From Strongylocentrotus purpuratus (lineage: Eukaryota; Echinodermata; Echinoidea; Camarodonta; Strongylocentrotidae), in contig NW_022145556.1 in NCBI RefSeq assembly GCF_000002235.5, positions 549,501 to 613,500 on the forward strand: DNA of 64,000 nucleotides. The letters are read 5' to 3'. Position numbers and translations under genes: made by a program. Under the pieces are notes generated by a model, which worked only from the letters and a program-made list of their open reading frames with translations, was not told the origin of the DNA and searched no databases. This document shows, in pieces, positions 50,201 through 60,540 of this stretch; position 1 is the first letter of the stretch, and every line of letters begins with the position of its first letter.

Positions 50201-51092
50201 AGAACTAGACACAGTGGTTGAAACTTGTCGGTATGAACTTTCATATATTCATATGTGATATAACATCATGTCTTTGTATATACTAATTGGTTACACTGTA
50301 ACACAAGTCATGTACTACCAGGAAGATACTGAAGCAATTCTGAAGTACACTATAGTAACACTACATAATAATCACTCTCACTTTTTACCGCACTGAGCAG
50401 AGATAATTCTATTGACTATAACATGAACGGTCCTTAAATCCAGGAATATATTCCTAAATAATATATAACTGTCTATGTACATGTAATATCAGCTAGAAAC
50501 GCGCCACCCACCATGACTTGTATGTGTTGGGGAGGGGGGTATTTCTCCTTGTAGACAGACTATGTTACATACCGCGTGCGTATCGAGGCCAGTTTGAATA
50601 AAATTGTTATCAATAGTACATGGCCTTGAACTAAAAAATGGAAAAAGATATCATGATAATGACAATAACGACCGCATTTGTAAAAATACTGTGGTTTTAT
50701 CGTCAATGGAGAAACTGCGCAATCTAGAGTTTATCTGTAACATTTGGCTGATGTATCCCAGTTGCTGTTTTTGCTTTAGTTTTATGATAACAATTATCAT
50801 AAATTCCTTTCTACGTCCAGCTGTCTGCCTGTCATTTTTAAAAGTGGTGTGTGTGTGTAGGGGGAGGTACAACATAACACGAATACTTCTTGGTGCAAGT
50901 AATGGCCTAAGGTTTTCTTTTTGAGTGAGCAAATGTTTGACGATTTTATTGGTTCCGATGCAAAAGTTGTCTGATCATATCGTTATGTCGTATGTAATTC
51001 TTTAAAATAATCTACTTGATGGAAATGAAATCGCAATGTGATCGTATCAAAGGAATACCTCAATACAAGTCGTATTGTCATTTGTGCGATAC
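47243..51092. repeat. Module block, no gene supported
   Basis: Homologous to 9787-13590. It includes a GT repeat (47372-47392), a poly(G) stretch near 48215-48236, a private 95-base insertion near 50460-50555, and a minus frame at 49866-50198. That frame shares a stretch (SPKKCNII, YTVNVGGYSCQMQF) with 12469-12687 but diverges in frame after it. Confidence 0.45.
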
Positions 51093-51214
51093 TATTAGGG
51101 AGTTTTAGATTTGCGTGGACTGATACGTGTGACGTCCATTCAAGGCAGTGCATTAAAAGGACGTCGATCATAGCAATCCCCATTGTCTTCGTGCGAATCT
51201 AAAAGTCCCTATTA
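51093..51214. mobile_element. Small MITE with TATTA duplication
   Basis: Inverted ends GGGAGTTTTAGATTTGCG and CGCAATCTAAAAG-like return, flanked by TATTA on both sides (51093-51097 and 51210-51214). Unit 1 has the empty site at about 13603. About 112 bases, non-coding. Confidence 0.7.
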
Positions 51215-51470
51215 ATGGAATACCAAAAGCTGGCAAGTATATCCCGTTAGCTTTGTTGGGGATAATTGAAAAGCTACTTTCGATAAAGCTCTTTTTTCGA
51301 GGGGGGGGGGGGGCGGGCGATATTTTTGTCACAGAACCCCCTAATAGTGCCTCTTTTCACCTGGTTGCACTAATTCTTAAATTTCTTATTTACATTGTTT
51401 TCTAAAAGGCACGTAATACGACAAACTGTGTTTAAAAAAATAGATATTCATAAAGGCATTGTAACATAAT

Positions 51471-51600
51471 ATCATTTTTTTTTCATTTTTCTCATTTCGT
51501 TTATTTCCATTTCCAACAAAATAAAAAAAGTACATGGGATTGCATTGTACATAGTAAAACAATGAAACTTAACAATATATTTGTAATAGGTCCACAGTGT
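51471..51600 (-). mobile_element. Short retroelement-like insertion
   Basis: About 130 bases absent from unit 1 at 13868. They start with poly(T) and TTTCATTTTTCTC, consistent with the tail of a minus-strand retroelement 3' end. Family unknown. Confidence 0.35.
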
Positions 51601-51809
51601 ACATGCTTAGTACAACTAAAATGCGATGCAAAAATCCATGAACCTTCCAATATAGTTTATTTTAAATCTGCTACGGTGTCATTAAGTAAATACGTACTTT
51701 ATTGCATAATAAATATATGTTATTAATTCTTGTCTGTGGAAACTGTTCACAAACATTATTTATCGTGATAATCATTTTCTATTTCTACAACATCGCTACC
51801 AATACAAAT

Positions 51810-52194
51810 ACGCAAAGTGGCCTACTCGGTTTCAGCTGGCAGCTGGACACACCCTGTCGGTCATTATATTTGTTGTGTCCTTGCCTAACATAGCACCTTG
51901 AGCTGTATATTTTGTGCTCCACATGGCCGAACTAAATATCGATGATTCTGAGCAGAGTTTGACCAACTTGGTTTCACTGGGTCACAACATGGCGTATATT
52001 CTTTGTTTTGTGCTTGCCCAACATAGCAGCAGTCGCCATATTGTGTCCAACACGAAACGGATTGGCCAAACTATGTGTATAGATGGCTCTGATTCTGGGT
52101 TTACGAGGACGCCCTCGGATGATGGCAAATCATTTACGTAGCGATCGTAGTACTAGATGGGAACAAACATATTTACATGTGCATAGTAGAAATA
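51810..52194 (+). other. Conserved MAELNIDDSEQS block, unit 3
   Basis: ATG at 51923 starts MAELNIDDSEQSL and stays open for 72 codons to 52141. Units 1 and 2 shift frame after residue 7-12, so the longer frame is private. No motif is recognised. Confidence 0.3.
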
Positions 52195-52267
52195 TAGATA
52201 GTGAGGGGAGGGGAGAGAGGGGGAAAGAGAGAGAGGAGAGAGAGAAAGGGAGAGAGAGAGAGAGATA
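52195..52267. repeat. (GA)n microsatellite, unit 3
   Basis: About 70 bases, the shortest of the three equivalent tracts. Confidence 0.85.
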
Positions 52268-52791
52268 TATATGAGGTATATCTTGGTCCATTGCGAATGG
52301 TGTTTCTATTGGTCTTTTGCTAGTTTGGCCATTATTGCTGTTGCACATAAGCTGCTAGAATACACACGATCATTCTATTTTCGTGTGATTTAATGCCGTT
52401 TTATTTCATTTCTGTGATGTTCACACAATCAAATAAAGTTACAAGTGACGTTGATCAGGACAGCACAAGGGGGCGCTCTTTAACATGATACAGCGTTCTA
52501 GAATGAGTCTGTTGATTCACGCAATAGATGGTGTTCTCCTGTTCTATTTTAGGTTCTCTTCATCAAGATCCTTTACCATAAATAATGTAAATGTATAACT
52601 TTCGGATATTAATTATCCGCTCTCTACTTCTTACCAGATCAAAAATACGAAATCTTTAAACTACATTTATAACTGGAAACGATTGATAGGAACATCATAA
52701 TTGTAGATCTTGTCAGTTCTTTAACAGGATATAATATGTCGAGAACAAAAGGATTACTCAAATGATATGCTGCCAACCTATCCCTCTCTTA

Positions 52792-52794
<3 letters not shown>

Positions 52795-52823
<29 letters not shown>

Positions 52824-52930
52824 AGACTCTCTCTCTCACTCTGTCTCTCACTTTCTCTCTTTCAATGTCTCTCTTTCTCTCTCTCAATGTCTCTCTCTCT
52901 CTCTCTTTCTCATCCTCCCTCTCAAAAAGA
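52795..52930. repeat. (CT)n microsatellite, unit 3
   Basis: Interrupted CT tract (CAGACT, CACTCTGT, CAATGT interruptions) about 530 bases from the GA tract. Confidence 0.85.
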
Positions 52931-54066
52931 TCTCTCGTTCTCTCCCCTGTTCTGTATATCACCTTCCTTCATTCTACGAACGATGTAAGTTTTCTTTTAA
53001 GCCACCCAAACGATTTCCACTAATATTGTTTGATCTGCCCCCTGTTCTTTTTCTGCTCCCCCTTCTCTCCATTGATTCTTCTTCTTTTTCTCTCACTTGA
53101 CTTTTTCCTTCCTCTGCCACTTTGGTACAACTGTATTTCTCTTTCTCTCATTCTCGTTGTTCAAGTTTTATTAAAGTTCTCAAAATATCTCTTAGCTGAA
53201 ATCTGCAGGTTTTTATCATTCTTTGAGGTCAGGGTTAAAGAGCCAGCATTAGAAACTATGTCATTATGCACCATCTGCAATTAAAGCTAAGTGAATTCAG
53301 TTATTTAATTTATTTTAGCAATGAAATAAAGTAGGTCATTATCAATCAATTACAATTTTGTATTCATTGACTTTATTTATCAAAACTCCAATCCTTTTTG
53401 TTATATTTTACATAACATAGTTTATACAAAACTGCAACATAATTACAACAAAACTTTGTTATCATTTGATAAACAAACACAAATACAACACAATTCCATT
53501 GTTCATTATTTTACAATGTATAGGACAAAAATATATCACAATCACATAATAAAAAGATATAAGCGCACCACACAGTTATTTCAACCCCAAAACTAGAACA
53601 AAACAATGTTTTTCTTTCAGAAAGAGACTGAAAACAAAATATTGAGTTTCATATTTCTCAACATATTATGAATTGAAATTTTAAGTTTTCTTTTTATTAA
53701 AACACGACTTAGAATTATCCCAACCTCCCCCTCCCTTCTACTTGTGTGGATAGGGAATGCATTCTGGTACAGGTTTCTTTACAATGTCGAAATGACTTAA
53801 GTTGTTGACTTCGTTCCACCTCTACCTCGCTCTCCCTTAATATCTTTATTAATCGATTAATGAAATCTTTGACAGTAAATGAAAGTACAGGTATATATAA
53901 CTGACATAATAAACATGATGAAGAAAAGGATGAACATTCAATAAATCAGGTATGGAAGAAAGTTCGATAAATATATACATGTATGCTTGCTTATAAAGAC
54001 TACGAATAAGAATAAATGACATTGTGACAGTACTGAAGAGTGGAAATGAGACAGACAAATATAAAA
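52931..54066. repeat. Module block, no gene supported
   Basis: Homologous to 37408-38540. It contains the same minus-strand NEVNNLSHFD frame at about 53744-53818 with one synonymous difference. Confidence 0.4.
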
Positions 54067-54067
54067 C

Positions 54068-54114
<47 letters not shown>

Positions 54115-54117
54115 CAG
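54067..54117. repeat. (GA)n microsatellite
   Basis: A GA run ending in GGGGGGGGC. Unit 3 homology to the others breaks here. Confidence 0.85.
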
Positions 54118-55160
54118 AGCTAAGGGGAAAGAAATGACGATAAATAGGATGGTTAATAAGGTCGATATCTGAAGAAAATATTGGAGAAAAAGAGAGAAAT
54201 ATGGGGATGTCTAGGAAAGAAATAAAGAGAGAGGGAAAGAGAGAAAGAGAGACTGACTGTGTGTTTTTACAAAATAATAAGATGTCAAACATCGGTCATG
54301 AATAGAAAACGGGAATCATGATTAAATGAAGCCACCATGATTGAATACCAAGATTGGTCGCTCTTAAATCAGTGATTTTCTTGCAGTAATCCATGATCAT
54401 CAATTTGACCATTAGTTTGGATGGCACCTTGGTAGCTGACTCTCTATGATTTGTTTTATCTTTTGTTGGAAACAATTATTTTTTCAAGTATTTTGTGGAA
54501 AACGTAGTTGAATAAAATGATCCACGTAGATTTGAATAAATGGAATATTCATCAATAATAGCACCCAGAACTTGCTGTTAAGAATCACCTTACAATCAGT
54601 ATTGTAGGAATCAAAGTCAGTCAAACAAACTGAAGAGAAAAAACTCTAGTGCGTTATAAATTTTAAGGAGCATATATACTCCGATTTATTCGATTCAATG
54701 TTAATCATCATCCACAATAACATCAGTGACAGTATAGAACATATTTATCAATACAGGGTTATGGAATATAAACATGAAAAAGATATTCTAGTAATAGTCC
54801 AAACGTCATGTAGCTCATCGAGTCTACCTTGCCCATTATTATAAGCATACACATGTCATGTTCAGATGATAATTATAAATTCAACATATCAATAGTATAC
54901 GTAATATGTGACATAAATCAAACCAAGTGGCAAGATGGAAATATAAATAAAGTGGAAGAAGAGACAACGTGCAGACAACATTATGTGAACATTGATCCGT
55001 AACTGAGAACCTTCGGGGATTTTAAAATCTCAACATTTTCTCAAGTTATTATATAGTCACTTATCCAACATTAAGAACTTTTTAGCATTATAGGTCTAAT
55101 ATACATATATTGGGATTCCAAATTTCAAAATTTCCTCAGTTTTGGAGCTCCCAAGCTTAT
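54118..55160. other. Unit-3-specific sequence, no gene seen
   Basis: About 1 kb with no counterpart in units 1 or 2, where homology continues directly from the GA tract to TAATTTC[T/C]GATAA. AT-rich, without a supported frame, terminal repeats or tail. Confidence 0.45.
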
Positions 55161-55828
55161 AGTGACACATCCATTAATTTCCGATAACAAGTAAGAACAT
55201 TAATTTGGGGCCTTATAATGCATCATCGGGGATGTCATTTTTTTCCTTCTCACCTTTGGGAGGTAGATCCCACCCAAACCCATCTCTACTATATGAATTT
55301 TCCATTTTTCCATTTTTATAAAAGTAGGGACGATCGTTCAAACAAAGCGAATTATTAATTTATCCATCAACTTTATTTAAACAAAAATGAAACATTGATT
55401 TGTCTACAATCCATGTGACCTCAAAAACACACCGCTTTCAATTTACAAATCTGAAGTCCGGTCACCCACAGCGTTTGGAATCAATGCTGCCCCGTTTGTT
55501 GTCGAATTTGGGTAAGACTCATTCAGCATTATACGCTTAGAGAAACAAATAACCTCAACGAAACTATAAATTAACACAACGAAGTATAGATCATGATTTT
55601 GTGTGTGTGTGTGTGTGTGGGGAGGGGTGTAAGAAGATAAATATATATATATACAAGACTAAACTGCAAACCCTGTAGGTCTGGGAGCGGCAAAACAAGA
55701 TGTGGCCCCATTCCATAGTAATGTTGTCCCCCCCCCCCCCCCCCGGCCAAGAAAATCCTGGATCCGCCACATGTATCACTCCTCTGGCATGCCGGGTGCA
55801 CAGCCAGAGGGAGGCCGGGGTCTGACGG
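55161..55828. repeat. Module block with GT and poly(C)
   Basis: Homologous to 24120-24793 and 38620-39797. A GT tract at 55601-55619 is followed by GGGGAGGGG. A poly(C) run at 55729-55744 precedes GGCCAAGAAAATCCTGGATCC, which looks like the end of a widespread inverted-repeat element. Confidence 0.5.
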
Positions 55829-57245
55829 TTACTGCCGTGCGCATGTACAGGTTGCACAATGCACTTCTCTCCCATCCAAGCCTTCATCAGATCGCAGTGA
55901 TCCCTAGAACAAAACAAAATGAGAGGGGGGGGGGAATTAGTTGAATACAAAAAATCAATACAGACCATTTAGGTTTAATGTCTTGCTTTTAAGAAAATTC
56001 GCTATCAAATGTTGTGTTAAAAGATCTTATCCTGAAGCCTGTATGGCTCAAAGTCTAGCTTTGAGCATCCCTGAACATAATATCAACAACCAACCACCCA
56101 CCACCATCAGTTATTTCACATGAACGATTATTGCAAACTTCGAAATGTTAAAAATGAAGCTCTGCTTACAATTTCTGTCATTTCTTGATCAGGTCTGTCC
56201 GACCCCACACCGCTGTTTTCATCATGATGTTCCGTAGTCTGCACACTCAATGGCAGTATCTCTGGGGTATCTTCTTCCTTCAGAAATGATAGAATAAATG
56301 ATTAAATGTTGGTAGGTCCATGATATAACCCAAGAGTTAATCTTCATTTAGTTATTAACCGACACCTACGGTAAGACAGACAACCTTTTTGTCAAAGAGT
56401 TAGATGGTCTTAAATAACTTCGAGGGGCGAAATCTTATGGGTAAAATTGTATGTCTCAATGTGCGGCTATTTCGGGACAGGCTCAACACTAAAACATAAG
56501 GACATGCACATTATCATCGAGATCGATGCATATCATTAGATCATTACATGTCGTTATCTCTCCACTAATAGAATGACTAGTAAAACAATCCTTTCAGATC
56601 ATTGACCGCAAATAAATTAGTAATACTTGTCTGCCTCGGTATAACTTTCACAAAATAATGATTATGAATTTAATAACAATTCATGACTATATGATTAGCT
56701 GACTCCTAAAATGATTATGCACCTTTACATTTAATCTAGTATTATTGCATGAAGTTTCGAGTGTTTACATTCATTCGAGAATCCTTTTCTCCAGTTAGCT
56801 TACCTTGACATCCACCACAATCTCTGTCTGTCTCCCTCCATGGTGATCTGTGAACAACACCGAGGATCGCTGGCCTGGTTTGAGGGTAGTCGCGGTGTGG
56901 AAGCTTGGACCACTCACTAACACTGTTACCTGCCCAACATAACATAATTAAGAAAAGATTAGACAACTTCCCCCACAATATGAGAGCCTTTCAATTGGAA
57001 TAAGAGACCCCCTTCCCCCCCCCCAATTGTTTACAAGAAAGTAGGGAGGTTTTCCAAGGATATTTTCCACAAAAAGTATTCCCTTTAAGACAGTGTTGGC
57101 GAACCACCATAACCCAACGAGTCTAATGGGGCGTTGCAAAAAAGTTGCAATCAATTGCAAATCCCCCAAATCAAGCGTAAGTTTTGCGATTAAATGCAAA
57201 TTTGCATTTGATCGCAACTCAACTTTCTTGCAATGCCCCTCAGTA

Positions 57246-57280
<35 letters not shown>

Positions 57281-57743
57281 ATAAAAGCTAGATCTAGTTA
57301 ACTTAATGTCATTGTTAAAACTTTAATCCAAACAAAATCCTCGGAAATTTGGGAGACTAGTGGGGTGTTGCAAGAAAGTTGAGTTGCAATCAATTGCAAA
57401 TATCAGTTGCAAATTGTGCAACTTGCAATCAATCGCAACTTTCTTGCAACGCCCCATAAGAGTGCTGAGGGGATTCCCAAATAATCCCGAATAAAAAAAA
57501 TTGCTCCCCCCCCCCCCCCCAAATTAAAAAAAAATCAAACCCTCGACGGCTTGCCCAAAGTGAGTGTCGAAGGACTAAAGGCTATTCCTAATGCTGGAAG
57601 CTGGTAGGATTATTTCCCTTTTCCGCTCTCCATTCCTTCGAATGTTGACATTCCTCATTTCTTACCTTGCTTTCCCCTTCATTGTCGCTTCTGCCATTGT
57701 TACGAGATGGATCACCTCTCCCTTGATGATTGGTGGTTGCCAT
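55829..57743 (-). CDS. Novel small multi-exon gene, copy 3
   Basis: Minus-strand exons: 57743-57666 (26 codons, MATTNHQGRG), 56929-56804 (42 codons), 56277-56170 (36 codons) and 55903-55829 (24 codons plus TAA). The product is about 128 residues. The second exon keeps VSGPSFHT, LKPGQRSSVLF and EIVVDVK. The third is the most diverged (EEDTPEILPLSVQTTEHH), contains an SGVGSD segment and still ends EMTEI at phase 0. The last exon reads on through GSLRSDEG to a Cys-rich end (HCATCTCARQ), because the codon that is TAA in copies 1 and 2 is TCA here. Intron 1 is enlarged to 736 bases by a MITE. Intron donors are GTAAG throughout. Nine bases (CCATATACA) separate the TTTCAG acceptor from the ATG, keeping phase 0. 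No known family recognised. Confidence 0.62.
57124..57459. mobile_element. Harbinger-like MITE in intron of copy 3
   Basis: Ends TGGGGCGTTGCAA (57127) and TTGCAACGCCCCA (57456), flanked by TAA on both sides. Three-base TAA duplications are typical of PIF/Harbinger. Inside, two sub-elements each show the same ends (57127-57243 and 57365-57456), separated by a GA tract (57246-57270) and poly(G), so it may be a composite. The introns of copies 1, 2 and 4 lack it, giving empty sites at about 41082 and 59320. Confidence 0.7.
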
Positions 57744-57960
57744 TGTATATGGCTGAAATATAGAACATAATGATGTTCAATCAATGATTATGTGATAGCA
57801 GATTTCATCAATTCAAAAAATAAATAACTAGAGGCGAATAATGAAAATGGTATATTTTGTAACCGATTTAGAGTGCAGAACTTTGGCTGAGGCGGTGGAG
57901 CGTTATTTAAAGATGGAAGGATCACTAACCATGTTCTTTTTTGTTGTTGGAAAACGAGCA
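57744..57960. other. Upstream of gene copy 3
   Basis: Equivalent of 27140-27364, more diverged and without the poly(G) run. Confidence 0.4.
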
Positions 57961-57999
57961 CCTGTAAAGAGTGAATTCATAGCAAATTAATGTTTTTTT

Positions 58000-58428
58000 T
58001 CACAAACAGTGGAAAATTATCCGTTTGGCTTTCACTTCACTCGCTGTGTAGCAGACCCATGTCGCAGATGGCGCTGTTATTGATGCAGTTCGACGAGAAA
58101 GTAGAATGGGACCGTAGTATGTTGTCCTTTATTATAGTCTCTGTAGTAGTATGTGAGTGTATGTACATCAGGTGCGTACGCAGGGGGGGGGGTTAGGGGT
58201 TAAACCCCCCCTTTGGTATTTTTCATATGTGTATTTTTACGAGAAAAAAAAAACCCACCCCCCCCCCCCAAAAAAAAAAAAAAAAAAAAAATTATGCCCA
58301 TGACCGACCTAAAAAAGGTGACTTTACCCCCCCCCCCTCCCCCCCCCAACGAAGAAAAATGTCAATTTTTTAATTTAGAGACAAAAAAAAAAAAAAAAAA
58401 AAGCGTCCTCTTATACCCCCCCTCCCCC

Positions 58429-58462
<34 letters not shown>

Positions 58463-58835
58463 CTTATTTAGCGGCTAGCTGAGTCGTTGCGATTTTTTGG
58501 GGACCAAAACAAAACAAAAAAAAGTCTTCTTCCCCCCCCCCCCCCCCCCCCCCCCCCGCTTTTTCAGCGGCTGGCTGAGTCGTTACGCAATTTTCGGCCC
58601 GTTTTTAAAATGTTAAAACCCCCCCTTGAAAAAATCCTGCGTACGCCACTGGTATTCATGTATAACTTTGTCACTTTCTGAGAGCTACGTTCTATCACAT
58701 CGTCTTGCTACATCAGCTACAGCGCCAGCCACGACATAGTTTTGAAGAAGCTTGCAAGCACAGTAAAGGAAGGCTTATAAATAAAATAAAAAAAAGAAGA
58801 TTTCCACTGGTTATGAAGAAAACAATGATTTTCAA
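58000..58835. repeat. Palindromic element P with nested insertion
   Basis: The left arm (about 58005-58110) and right arm (about 58690-58830) match 470-600 and 640-835. The element between them at 58168 is absent from the 465-835 copy. Confidence 0.6.
58168..58655. mobile_element. Poly(C)-rich element with GCGTACGC ends
   Basis: It starts GGTGCGTACGCAGGGGGG and ends CCTGCGTACGCCACTGG, giving short inverted ends related to those at 1426. The interior is almost wholly homopolymer: poly(A) of about 20 bases and poly(C) runs up to 32 bases (58430-58461). A CGGCTAGCTGAGTCGTTGCG-type word is repeated (58472 and 58569). Confidence 0.6.
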
Positions 58836-58996
58836 GTTACAACTCCAACTAGATGAACAACTTTTACACTTCTTCAAATTTTACGGGGGGGGGGGGGGGA
58901 CATTTCCCCTAAAAAAAATCGAGGGGGGACGTGTCCCCTCGTCCCCCCAGGATCACCGCCCCTGCATTCGAGCATTCCTTTTCTCCAGTATCTTAC

Positions 58997-59614
58997 CTTG
59001 ACATCCACCACAATATCTGTCTGTCTCCCTTGTTGATCTGTAAACATCACCGAGGATCGCTGGCCTGGTTTGAGGGTGACTTGGATGGTGTGGAAACTTG
59101 GACCACTCACATACACTGATACCTGTCCAACATAACAGAATTTAAAAAATAGATTAGACAACTTGCTCCACAATATGAAAGCCTTACAATGGGAATAAGA
59201 TACCCCTCCCCTCCCCACATTGTTTACAAGAACGTAGGGAGGTTTTCCAAGGGTTTTGTCCACAAAAAGGATTCCCTCTAAGACAGTGTTGGCGAGCCCA
59301 ACCCCATAACTCATCGAGTCTTAAAGTGCTGAGGGGATTCCCAAATATTCCCGAATAAAAAGATTGCTTCTACCCCCTTCCTCCGCCCCCCCCCCCAAAA
59401 AAAAGTCCAACCCTCGACGGCTTTCCCAAAGTGAGTGTCGAAGGACTAAATGATATTCCTAATGCTGGAAGCTGGTAGGATTATTTCCCTTTTCCGCTCT
59501 CCAATCCTTCGAATTTTGACACCTCTCATTTCTTACCTCGTATCTCTCCTCATGGTCGCTTCTGCCACTGTTACGGGATGTATCGCCTCTCCCTTGAAGC
59601 TTGGAGGTTGCCAT
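58997..59614 (-). pseudogene. Novel gene family, partial copy 4
   Basis: Only the first two exons are present: 59614-59537 (26 codons, MATSKLQGRGDTSRN) and 59122-58997 (42 codons, VSVYVSGPSFHT to DIVVDVK). Both are open, with intact GTAAG donors, a good acceptor before exon 2, and the TTTCAG acceptor before the ATG. Instead of exons 3 and 4, a poly(G)/poly(C) segment and element P follow. It is probably a truncated tandem copy. Read-through splicing from its exon 2 into copy 3 is possible in frame. Confidence 0.6.
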
Positions 59615-59844
59615 TGTATGACTGAAATACAGAACATATTAATAAAGTTCAATCGATGAATATGTGATAGCAGATTTCATCTATAAAAAAACAAAATAAC
59701 TAGAGGCGATTGACAAAATGGTATATTTTGTAACCGATTTAGAGTTCAGAACTTAGGCTGAAGGGGCGGAGCGTTATTAAAAGAAGGAAGGAGCACTGAA
59801 CAAAAGTTTATTTTTTTGGTGGGGGGGGGGGAGAGGAGCACCTG
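59615..59844. other. Upstream of partial copy 4
   Basis: Equivalent of 27140-27364 and very close to it, with a poly(G) run near 59819-59831. Confidence 0.45.
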
Positions 59845-60540
59845 TATAAAAGAGCGAATACCAAGGAAATGAATGCTCTCTTCACAATCAGTGGAAAATT
59901 ACCTTTTTTGGGTAAGCTTTTGCTTGCTGTGTAGCAAGCTTCTTAAGACCCATGTCGTAGATGGCGCTGCTGTTGATGCAGTTTGCCGAGGAAGTATATA
60001 TAGGGTCAATTACAAGCCTAAGTGTCAGAGCCCGCGAATCAGTGGGGCTCCACCCCTCCCCCAAAACACACCCTTTTTTTTAAAGAATGAAAGAAAAAAT
60101 GAATAGTCACCTATAAGTTTTACAAATGAGGTTTCAAAATAATGCTCATCTGACCGTTATCTAAATGTCTGAAACCCCTGATCTTGTGGGGCTCCGCCCC
60201 CTGCCAACTCATCTAACCGTGAAAATGCCTAAAACCCCTTTAGCTTCCGGGAGCTCTGCCCCTGGGCCCCATTAGTGACCTTAAGGCGGGTCCCTGAATG
60301 CTCATCTGACCGTAATGCCCCTGGATCCCACGCCAATTTACGCTCCAATCGCTTCCCTTGCTACGCTCTACCTAATCGTAAACACGAGCCCCCCCCCCCC
60401 CCCCCCCAACCCCACTTTGAAAATTGTCCTGCAGGGTCTGCATGTAACATTTACATGTTAATGAGGCGGTTGGTGATGCGAACAAAATTTCTGCACCCTC
60501 CCCCTCCCCCCCCCCCCCCCCCAACGTTTCTGCTCATTAC
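59845..60540. repeat. Linker blocks P and L2, unit 4
   Basis: Matches 27365-28000 and 41591-42215, with poly(C) runs near 60390-60407 and 60506-60522 and the end word TTACGCCACTGG. Confidence 0.55.

Larger units (their letters stand above)
41586..59840. repeat. Segmental duplication unit 3
   Basis: About 18.3 kb. It keeps the full linker and the 11.6-14 kb equivalent, lacks the minisatellite, has private insertions near 50460, 51098, 51475 and 54117, and carries two gene copies at its right end (copy 3 and partial copy 4). Confidence 0.8.

Noticed and set aside
58213..58681. Proline-rich proteins
   Set aside because: Translation of poly(C) and poly(A) runs.
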